Below are positions 7,536-13,606 of a stretch of 13,606 nt of DNA, one piece after another (the stretch's first letter is position 1; each line of letters opens with the position of its first letter). Below the pieces are notes generated by a model. That model made no database searches and had not been told where the DNA came from. It saw nothing but the letters and a program-made list of their open reading frames with translations. Location of the stretch: NCBI GenBank assembly GCA_034408745.1, contig JAWXCM010000219.1, forward strand, positions 1 to 13,606, in the 5' to 3' direction. The stretch is from JAWXCM01 sp034408745 (lineage in GTDB: Bacteria; Acidobacteriota; Terriglobia; Bryobacterales; Bryobacteraceae). Both the position numbers and the translations under genes were made by a program.

Positions 7536-7544
7536 CTGGTCCCC
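7344..7544 (+). repeat. 201-bp direct repeat, copy 2
   Basis: Second copy of 6382-6582, in the same orientation and offset by 962 bp. It differs at 7439 (C to G), 7475 (A to G) and 7487 (A to C) relative to copy 1. It ends 12 bp before the stop codon of the convergent second TonB-dependent receptor. With copy 1 it encloses the vapBC operon. Confidence 0.97.
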
Positions 7545-7556
7545 TCCGGGCGTTGA

Positions 7557-10500
7557 TCAGAAGATCAGCTTCAGACCCATCTGGATTTGCCGGGGAGAGT
7601 TCCCCATACCCGTGATTACACCAAACGCGGCTGAGGTCACGCTGGTGTTGGGTCCGCCGAAACGAGGCGTGTTAAAGGCGTTCAGCGCTTCGCCGCGCAA
7701 CTGCAGCCGCATCTTCTCCGTCACAACGAAGTCCTTGAACAACGAGATGTCGAAGTTGTAGATCCGGTCGTTGCGCACGTCGGGCAGTCTCGGGCTCAGG
7801 TTGCCAAAGGTGAACGGCAAAGGTTGGCTGAAGACTGACTTGTCAAAGTACGCATCCAGCCTCTGGTCTACCGGGCCGTCCTTCTTCGCGCTCTTGCCGT
7901 TGTTGTTCGGCCGCGTGACCATGCCGAAAATGTTCGCCGTGTTGCTGGCCGAAATACCCAGCGGAGTGCCGCTGGACAGCGTGGTGATCCCGTTCACCTG
8001 CCACTTGCCGGCGATCAGATCCAGCGTCTTTGACCAGTTGGTGCCAAACTGCCGTCCCCGGCCGAAAGGCATTTCATACACATAAGCGATGGTCAGCCGG
8101 TGGGCCACGTCGATATCCGCCACCGCGCGCTGGGCCCGGATGTCGTAGCTGTTCTGGTGGCTCATGCCCTCATCCAGATTCTTCGACCACGTGTACGCCA
8201 GGTTCGCCTGAAGACCGTGCGAGAAGCGCTTGTTCAGCGTCACCTGCATTGAGTCATACCAGCTCCGCGCGCCCACTGAGTAGATGGGGATGATGTCGGT
8301 GAACTGCGGGAACGGGCGGAGCAACTGCGCCCGCGTCACCCGCGCCGCCGACAGAATACCGCCGCTGAACTTGCCCAGGAACGGATTGTCCACCTGCTCA
8401 TTCAGCCGCGGTCCCAGCGCCATGTACTGCGGATCCAACTGGTTCAGGCTCAGCCCGCCTTCGTCGTTGCGGTGCAGATAGAAACCCCGCGTCCGGACAT
8501 ACGCCACTTCCAGCGTGCTGCCAAAAGGCAGTTCGCGCTGCACATTCACGTTGAACTGCTGCGTGTACGGTGCAACCGCGTCGCGCGTGGCGGCTTCAAT
8601 GCGGTCACCAAACTGCGTCAGCAAGCCCTGTCTGGATCCGATGGGCGAGGTGTAGCCGTTCGGGAACGGATTGCGCAGATAGCTGGCCGGTGTCAACCCG
8701 CCATCCAGCGACGTCACCCAACTGTTGTCCGCGCGGAACCCCATCGTGCCGATGGTGCCGGCGGCCGCTTGCTGCGACGGTCCGTAGACCATCGCGTAGC
8801 CCAACCGGATCACCGTCTTTGACTCCGGCTGCCAGCTGAGCCCGAAGCGCGGAGCCCAGTTGTTCAGGTCCTTGTCGAACTGCGTGCGCGGCTGGCCGTT
8901 CACATTCATGAACACCAGTCCACCCTTCAGGCCGGGCAGCGCCGAGGCTGCCGGAGACGGAATGTTGGTGTCGAAGATGTTCGTCCGGTCATACCGCTCA
9001 GTCCGAGGCAGGTCCACGTCCCAGCGCAAACCCAGGTTCACCGTCAGTTTGCGGCTGATCCGCCAGTCGTCCTGGACGTACCCGGCCAGATACCAACTTT
9101 GCGTGGCGACGTTCTTATACGTGTTCTGGATGGTGCCGCCGCTGCCGACCCCCAGAATCATCGAGGCCAGACCGTTGCCCGCCGTCGGGCTCGCCACCTG
9201 CGGATTCGGGCCCTGCGTCGAGCCCGCGCCGAAGCTGAAGCTGCCGGCAGACCGCGCCTCATTGGTATTTACCCGCATCAACCGGATATCGGTGCCGATC
9301 TTCAGGTTATGCGCCCCCATGATTTTCGACAGACTGGTGGCGCTGGTGTAGCTGATGAAGCCGTTGCGCCGGTGATCGCCGCCGCCCAGGCCCCGATACC
9401 CGCCGCTGGGGCTGAAGCCCGGGAACATCAGGAAGTCCACTGCCGTATCAAACGCCTTCGGCAGTCCCAGGGCTGACGGCGCAAAGCCCAGTCCCTGGTT
9501 GGCGAAAACATACAGCGTCCGCGCCACGCCTCCGCGAGTATTCAGGATCATCGTGGGAGAAAGTGTGTAGGTGTAGTCCACTACCCCGCCATGAACGTGA
9601 TCTTCCTGAACAATCCTGCCTTCCGCGATCTGCTGATCTTTCGGGAAATACGCCGGGGCGGCATTTTCGTTCAGCCGCGTCGAGTAGCGCCCGAAAATCC
9701 GCTGCCTCGTCGAAATCACCTGATCCAGACGATAGTCCGACATCGTCATGTTCAGCGGACGCGAGACGCTGTTGGCGTAGTTGTTCTGGTTGGTCACGCC
9801 GGTGGCTGGAGTGTTCGGTGCCGGATAGAACTTCAGCACGTTCTGCGCCACCGGATCGAAGCGCGAGGGCGGAATCACATTACCCGCGAAGGCGTCGCGG
9901 ATGAAGCCGCTGCCTGAGGGATTCGCTCGCGTCGTCACCGGGTCAAAAATCTGAATCAGAGTGCCGTTCGCCACCCGGGTCTGCGAAAAGTCGCCGCGCC
10001 GCTCCAGATCAGTGGGGACGGTAAACACGCCCACCGCCGCGCTGCGTTCCCGCAGGCCTTCCATCGAAACCATGAAGAACGTCTTGTTCTTCACCACTGG
10101 TCCGTGGAACACGCCGCCGAACTGCGACCTCTTAAAGCTGGACAGTTGACGCCCGCGAGCGTTGTCGAAGAAATTGTTCGAATCCAGCTTCGAATTGCGC
10201 AGAAATTCGTACGCCGTTCCATGGAACTGATTCGTGCCCGATTTGAACACCACGTTCAGCACGCTGCCCAGGCTCCGCCCGAACTCGGCCGGGTAGTTCG
10301 CGCCCATCAGCTTGAACTCCTCAATCGCGTCCACCGAAGGGAACACGCTGATCCCCGCGAAACCGTTCACCGTGGGATGCGCCGCCGTGACGCCGTCAAT
10401 CAGAGTGTCCATGGTGCGCGCCCTCGCGCCGTTCACCGAGTAGCGCATCTCCCCGTAGCTGTTGCCCACGCTGCCCGTCACGCCAGGTGTCAGGAACACC

Positions 10501-10964
10501 AGAGCGTACACGTTGCGCGTGTTCAGAGGCAGGTTGACGATGGATCGGTTATCGACGATCTTGGCGAGAGTCGCGCTTTCGGTATCGAGCGTCACCGCGT
10601 CGGCATTCACCATGACGGATTCCGACATCTCTCCGACGGTCAGTTGGATATCGACTCGAATGGTTTGCTGAATCTGGACCAGCATCCCCGCGCGCGTCGA
10701 CCGCTTGAATCCGGTTGCGCTCGCATCGAGCGAGTAAGTTCCGCGGGGAAGCAGCGCCGCGGTGTAGTTTCCACCCGAATCCGTTTCGACATCGACCCGG
10801 ATGCCAGTTTCAGTATTCACCACCGCGACCTTCGCGCCCGGAATGGCGGCGCCGGACGAATCGGTGATGGTTCCCGTGATGTTGCCAGTAATCGACTGGC
10901 TCGAGAGAGATGCGGCCGCCAGCAGGAATGCTGCCCCCACGCGGCAAAGCGACAAGGCTGTCAT
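7557..10964 (-). CDS. Second Oar-like TonB-dependent receptor with CarboxypepD_reg domain
   Basis: A 1135-residue outer-membrane receptor when started at ATG 10964. I chose this start because AAGGAG (10977-10972) lies 7 nt upstream and the protein then opens with a normal signal peptide (MTALSLCRVGAAFLLAAASL, cleavage near SSQS). A longer in-frame reading to 11120 would put 52 unrelated residues before it. Residues 24-105 form the carboxypeptidase-regulatory-like domain (ITGNITGTITDSSGAAIPGA ... GGNYTAALLPRGTYSLDA). The plug carries MVNADAVTLDTESATLAKIV, NLPLNTRNVYALVFLTPGV, DTLIDGVTA and AIEEFKLMGANYPAEFG. The barrel ends IQMGLKLIF with terminal Phe. It has the same architecture as the receptor at 811-4173, but the sequence is clearly diverged, so this is a paralogue rather than a recent duplicate. 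No hydrolase or transporter accompanies it, and its substrate is unknown. Confidence 0.93.
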   Translation of the reverse strand: MTALSLCRVGAAFLLAAASLSSQSITGNITGTITDSSGAAIPGAKVAVVNTETGIRVDVETDSGGNYTAALLPRGTYSLDASATGFKRSTRAGMLVQIQQTIRVDIQLTVGEMSESVMVNADAVTLDTESATLAKIVDNRSIVNLPLNTRNVYALVFLTPGVTGSVGNSYGEMRYSVNGARARTMDTLIDGVTAAHPTVNGFAGISVFPSVDAIEEFKLMGANYPAEFGRSLGSVLNVVFKSGTNQFHGTAYEFLRNSKLDSNNFFDNARGRQLSSFKRSQFGGVFHGPVVKNKTFFMVSMEGLRERSAAVGVFTVPTDLERRGDFSQTRVANGTLIQIFDPVTTRANPSGSGFIRDAFAGNVIPPSRFDPVAQNVLKFYPAPNTPATGVTNQNNYANSVSRPLNMTMSDYRLDQVISTRQRIFGRYSTRLNENAAPAYFPKDQQIAEGRIVQEDHVHGGVVDYTYTLSPTMILNTRGGVARTLYVFANQGLGFAPSALGLPKAFDTAVDFLMFPGFSPSGGYRGLGGGDHRRNGFISYTSATSLSKIMGAHNLKIGTDIRLMRVNTNEARSAGSFSFGAGSTQGPNPQVASPTAGNGLASMILGVGSGGTIQNTYKNVATQSWYLAGYVQDDWRISRKLTVNLGLRWDVDLPRTERYDRTNIFDTNIPSPAASALPGLKGGLVFMNVNGQPRTQFDKDLNNWAPRFGLSWQPESKTVIRLGYAMVYGPSQQAAAGTIGTMGFRADNSWVTSLDGGLTPASYLRNPFPNGYTSPIGSRQGLLTQFGDRIEAATRDAVAPYTQQFNVNVQRELPFGSTLEVAYVRTRGFYLHRNDEGGLSLNQLDPQYMALGPRLNEQVDNPFLGKFSGGILSAARVTRAQLLRPFPQFTDIIPIYSVGARSWYDSMQVTLNKRFSHGLQANLAYTWSKNLDEGMSHQNSYDIRAQRAVADIDVAHRLTIAYVYEMPFGRGRQFGTNWSKTLDLIAGKWQVNGITTLSSGTPLGISASNTANIFGMVTRPNNNGKSAKKDGPVDQRLDAYFDKSVFSQPLPFTFGNLSPRLPDVRNDRIYNFDISLFKDFVVTEKMRLQLRGEALNAFNTPRFGGPNTSVTSAAFGVITGMGNSPRQIQMGLKLIF

Positions 10965-10971
10965 GAGACAA

Positions 10972-10977
10972 CTCCTT
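10972..10977 (-). promoter_or_regulatory. Shine-Dalgarno AAGGAG for the second receptor
   Basis: On the minus strand AAGGAG is followed by 7 nt (TTGTCTC) and then ATG. This match decides the start codon at 10964. Confidence 0.8.
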
Positions 10978-10996
10978 TCGGAAGTTGCCAGACAGT

Positions 10997-11024
10997 ATAA
11001 TATAGATTCGTCACAGTAATGTAA
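10997..11024 (-). promoter_or_regulatory. Candidate promoter of the second receptor
   Basis: On the minus strand TTACAT (11024-11019) and TATTAT (11002-10997) are separated by 16 bp, in an AT-rich patch that stands out in this GC-rich region. The patch lies about 33 bp upstream of the ATG and includes overlapping alternatives such as TATATT and TATACT. The exact hexamers are uncertain. Confidence 0.45.
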
Positions 11025-11460
11025 CCGGATTGAAATTAACGAATCTCGGCCTGCCGTTTTCGGAGCCGCGACCAAACGCGATACGCTGGAATTCGGTCGT
11101 CCTCGGACCTGAGGCGCCACGCGTCGTCCCGGTGCTCGCGGACGCCAGCGCGGCCCTTCTCTCCGAGGCTGAAGCCGGATGCCTCACTGCAATGGCATCG
11201 GAGTGGCCGTTTGACCAGCGGCGCGTCAGGAGTATCGGCTACGGTTGGACTCCTTACTTCACTTCGTCGACGGTCATGATCCAACGTTCATGCGTTACCG
11301 CGCATTCGACGTGCACCAGTTCCGGTCAGGACGGCCGCAAGTCGAAATGGATACCAGGCTCCAGCGACGGAAACGGCCAGGATGCATCTGGCAGAGAAGA
11401 GCCCGTTCACGGTGTGCAGGAGCTTGACTCATACCAGGGCGGAGCTGTGTTTCGCTTGAC
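11025..11460 (+). other. Gene-free stretch, no recognisable feature
   Basis: About 435 bp between the second receptor's promoter and the nitroreductase remnant. Open frames exist on both strands, including one on the plus strand from 11030, but none has a convincing start, a Shine-Dalgarno or a sequence I recognise. An 11-bp direct repeat GCTTGACTCAT occurs at 11422-11432 and 11454-11464, with the second copy covering the nitroreductase stop codon. The stretch may be degraded coding sequence. The strand given is arbitrary. Confidence 0.4.
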
Positions 11461-11905
11461 TCATGTCCGGAGAATGGCGGTGACGGGCACGCGCAGGCTG
11501 GTGGGGGCGGGATATCGCTTCACATAGCCAACCCGCAGAATGAACTGAACGTCGCCGCTCACTCCGAGGGCGGATGCGACACGACCCTGGAATGGTTTCT
11601 CCTCGAGCATCTGCGTCATCGGATGGATGGCGATCCCTCGCTCGCGTGCGTCGAGCCACATCCGTTCGGTACGCCGGCCCGTTTCGATAAGCGACGGCAA
11701 CGAACTGTCCCGGCTGGTGATGACCAGCCAGCCACCGCAGGCGGCAACCTGATCCCGGACCCGGTCGACGCCCTGCTTTCGAAAGCTCTGACCTCTGACA
11801 GTGGCACGATTCATAAAATGCCGCACGTACCATCCCGCCACTCCGGAGATCTCCATGGACTCCGGCGTCAGTCCATCGCGATGGGCGCGCCCGTCGGCGT
11901 TGGTC
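11461..11905 (-). pseudogene. Acg/nitroreductase-family flavoprotein, 3' half, interrupted by group II intron
   Basis: About 147 C-terminal codons of a protein resembling the Acg-type FMN-binding nitroreductase family. Recognisable segments are HRDGLTPESMEISGV, VRDQVAACGGWLVITS, LIETGRRTERMWLDARERGI, HPMTQMLEEKPF and SGDVQFILRVGYVKRYP, with a natural stop (TGA) at 11461-11463. Homology ends at 11905/11906, exactly where a group II intron 5' end (GTGTG) begins on the other strand. The apparent start at 11985 and its first ~26 residues are antisense intron sequence. The 5' half of the gene should lie beyond the intron's 3' end, outside the window. Because the intron is antisense to this gene it cannot be spliced from its mRNA, so the gene is most likely inactive. 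The family call rests on C-terminal motifs only. Confidence 0.68.
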
Positions 11906-12370
11906 GTGTGCTGGGCATGTTCAGCAGCTTGGAGGTGAAAGTCTTCCGGCCAACCTGATGGAGGTGAAGGCCTAGTGAGATGCAAGGGCTACCGTCGCGA
12001 GGCGGGGTCTGAAAGAAGCAAGGATCAAATGTGCGAGCCGATGGACAAAAACCGGATACAAGGCGCAAGCGCCGGACGAGCGGGCGACTTACCGCGAAGT
12101 CCATATCCATCAAAGGTGCGAAGCGTAGATGCGGCGGCTGTGCACGGAAGGCGGCTGAACTTACCCCAGGAGATCTGCTCCGTGTCGCTCCGGCGACTGA
12201 GATTGTCGAAAGGCAATCTGACCGCGGAGCAGAAGTCAGCAGAGGGCGTATTAGATCATGACGTCGGCAAGGCTAGTGAGGCACTCCGAACACCGAAAGG
12301 CGGAGCAATGGATAGGCCAAGCCGGGAACTATGGTCGAAGGCCCGAACGAGAAGGAGAGGCCAGTAGGCC
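11906..12370 (+). ncRNA. Group II intron 5' ribozyme region (domain I onward)
   Basis: This non-coding stretch folds by eye into nested helices. An 8-bp stem CTGCTCCG/CGGAGCAG (12175-12182 with 12225-12232) encloses two hairpins: GTCGC-TCCG-GCGAC (12184-12197) and AGATTG/CAATCT (12200-12205 with 12214-12219) with the loop TCGAAAGG. Short frames on either strand here are not genes. EBS1 and EBS2 were not assigned with confidence. Confidence 0.75.
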
Positions 12371-13606
12371 ATGAGTCTCAAGGACGACAAGCAGCGGAAC
12401 ATCCAGATGCAATTGGACTTCTCGGCTGAGCTGACGGGTGAAGCCCGGGAGGCTGGCGGAGAAGAGGCTGAATCGTCTCGGGCGACGCATGGACCCGACA
12501 GCCCAGCTAGCACGAATCGATTAATGGAGGAAGTATGTGAGCGAGCAAATCTGGAGGCGGCATTAAAGCGGGTGAAGGCCAATAAGGGTAGTCCGGGCGT
12601 TGACGGGATGACCGTCGGCGGCATCGCCGATTACCTGAAACAGCACTGGCCAGCCATCCGGGAACGATTGCTGAATGGGACCTATAAACCGCAACCGGTG
12701 CGGAGGGTGGAAATCCCCAAGCCGGACGGAGGGGTGCGCAAGCTTGGTATCCCAACGGTGCTGGATCGATTCATCCAGCAGGCGGTGATGCAGGTTCTGC
12801 AAAGGCAATGGGACCGGACATTTTCAGATTACAGCTACGGGTTCCGGCCGGGACGGTCGGCTCATCAAGCAGTGGCACAGGCGCAGAAGTATATCGCCGA
12901 GGGTCACGGCTGGTGTGTTGATCTCGATTTGGAGAAATTCTTTGATCGAGTCAACCACGACAAACTGATGGGCCAGATCGCCAAACGGGTCGAGGACAAG
13001 CGGCTGCTGAGGGTCATCCGCGCATTCTTGAATGCGGGAGTGATGGAGAATGGGCTGGTGAGCCCGAGCGTGGAAGGGACTCCGCAAGGGGGTCCGCTTT
13101 CCCCACTGCTCAGTAACCTCGTGCTCGACGAACTCGACCGGGAGTTGGAGCGCCGGGGCCACCGTTTTGTTCGGTATGCGGACGATAGTAATATCTACGT
13201 TCGCAGCGAGCGGGCGGGGCAACGGGTGATGGAAAGCGTTACGCGATTCATCACGCAAAAGCTCAAGCTCAAGGTGAATGAGGCGAAGAGTGCGGTGGCA
13301 CGTCCGCAGGAGCGGAAGTTTCTTGGATTCAGCTTCACGGCTGGTCCGGAGGTCAAGCGCGTCATTGCGCCCAAGGCTTTGGATCGGTTTAAGCAGCGAG
13401 TCCGGGAAATCACGCGCCGGGCCAAGGGCGTCAGTCTGGAGACGACAATAGAGGAACTGGCCCCGTATATGCGGGGCTGGCGCGGCTATTTCGGATTCTG
13501 CGAAACGCCCGCAGTGCTTGTTTCCCTTACCCGGTGGGTTCGATTGCGACTAAGGGCGGCTCTATGGCGACAGTGGAAAACTCCGCGTCGGCGCCGGGCG
13601 GCTCTG
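12371..13606 (+). CDS. ltrA: Group II intron reverse transcriptase/maturase, C-terminus outside window
   Basis: An open frame from ATG 12371 to the window end (412 codons, no stop). It encodes the protein that binds its intron RNA, aids splicing and copies it into DNA at new sites. The start follows an AGGAG-like stretch (GAAGGAGAGGCC, 12351-12362). Seen: an N-terminal charged tail (1-55); early RT motifs (LMEEVCERANLEAALKRV, NKGSPGVDGMTV, RRVEIPKPDGGVRKLGIP, YSYGFRPGRSAHQAV); catalytic Asp186 in VDLDLEKFFDRVNHD; GTPQGGPLSPLLSN; YADD at 269-272 (Asp271, Asp272 catalytic); and KFLGFSF. The thumb/X maturase part begins with LAPYMRGWRGYFGFCETP and RWVRLRLRAALWRQWK. All RT catalytic residues are present, so the protein is probably active. 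Related maturases usually continue for some 60-80 more residues; whether an endonuclease domain exists cannot be seen. Confidence 0.95.
   Translation, partial: MSLKDDKQRNIQMQLDFSAELTGEAREAGGEEAESSRATHGPDSPASTNRLMEEVCERANLEAALKRVKANKGSPGVDGMTVGGIADYLKQHWPAIRERLLNGTYKPQPVRRVEIPKPDGGVRKLGIPTVLDRFIQQAVMQVLQRQWDRTFSDYSYGFRPGRSAHQAVAQAQKYIAEGHGWCVDLDLEKFFDRVNHDKLMGQIAKRVEDKRLLRVIRAFLNAGVMENGLVSPSVEGTPQGGPLSPLLSNLVLDELDRELERRGHRFVRYADDSNIYVRSERAGQRVMESVTRFITQKLKLKVNEAKSAVARPQERKFLGFSFTAGPEVKRVIAPKALDRFKQRVREITRRAKGVSLETTIEELAPYMRGWRGYFGFCETPAVLVSLTRWVRLRLRAALWRQWKTPRRRRAAL

Larger units (their letters stand above)
11906..13606 (+). mobile_element. Group II intron with RT/maturase ORF, 3' end outside window
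   Basis: A self-splicing retroelement. The 5' end fits the GUGYG consensus (GTGTG, 11906-11910), and a 5-bp stem TGCTG/CAGCA (11909-11913 with 11922-11926) follows at once. Downstream, GATGCAAGGGCTACCG and GGGGTCTGAAAGAAGC resemble conserved domain I sequence of introns that encode this maturase type. The RT ORF begins about 465 nt in, as expected for an ORF in domain IV. Domains V and VI and the 3' splice site lie past 13606. It inserted antisense into a nitroreductase-type gene, and loss of homology in that gene at 11905 supports the boundary. The DNA immediately 5' of the intron is GGCGTTGGTC, whose last bases would serve as IBS1. Confidence 0.88.

Noticed and set aside
10965..11120. A 52-residue N-terminal extension of the second receptor.
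   Set aside because: A strong AAGGAG, a normal signal peptide at ATG 10964 and a candidate promoter inside the would-be extension all favour the shorter start.
11906..11985. N-terminal part (about 26 residues) of the nitroreductase-like reading starting at 11985.
   Set aside because: This is antisense group II intron sequence; the family-like sequence begins only after the intron boundary.
12029..12040. GTGCGAG as an alternative intron 5' end.
   Set aside because: Conserved domain I-like sequence (GCAAGGGCTACCG, GGGGTCTGAAAGAAGC) lies upstream of it, and host-gene homology ends at 11905, both pointing to GTGTG at 11906.

Overview
The window reads as high-GC DNA from an Acidobacteriota bacterium, most likely of the Solibacteres/Bryobacterales type. 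This is an inference from gene content: two very large Oar-like TonB-dependent receptors with an N-terminal carboxypeptidase-regulatory domain, and an N-terminal domain (LKEYTIGVDAF...YDPRQDSTVRIQVGRLRQKLAEYY) that is common in proteins of that group. No taxonomic marker gene is present.

Layout. (1) 1-5138, minus strand: an apparent operon in the order S9-type serine hydrolase, TonB-dependent receptor, DctA-type symporter. The first two genes overlap by ATGA, and the symporter reading begins 2 bp after the receptor stop. The symporter is a pseudogene with two frameshifts, a nonsense codon and a deleted internal segment. (2) 5284-6573, plus strand: a divergent membrane protein with a ToxR/CadC-like layout (cytoplasmic winged-helix-like domain, one TM helix, extracytoplasmic domain). 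(3) 6382-7544: the last 63 codons, stop codon and 9 bp downstream of that gene occur twice as a 201-bp direct repeat, with a complete vapBC toxin-antitoxin operon between the copies. (4) 7557-10964, minus strand: a second, separate Oar-like receptor with a clear Shine-Dalgarno and a candidate promoter. (5) 11025-11460: no recognisable gene. (6) 11461-13606: the 3' half of an Acg/nitroreductase-family gene (minus) is cut at 11905/11906 by a group II intron on the opposite strand. Its reverse transcriptase/maturase ORF starts at 12371 and runs off the window.

How it fits together. The hydrolase, receptor and symporter look like an import-and-processing set for an unknown substrate, possibly peptides, with the inner-membrane step now lost. 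The ToxR-like protein is well placed to regulate either receptor unit, but this is positional inference only. The rest records genome plasticity: a TA module linked to a duplicated gene end, a decayed transporter, and an intron-disrupted oxidoreductase. I did not find a wholly new system. The most unusual structure is the vapBC cassette bounded by two copies of a gene's 3' end that differ only at synonymous third positions.
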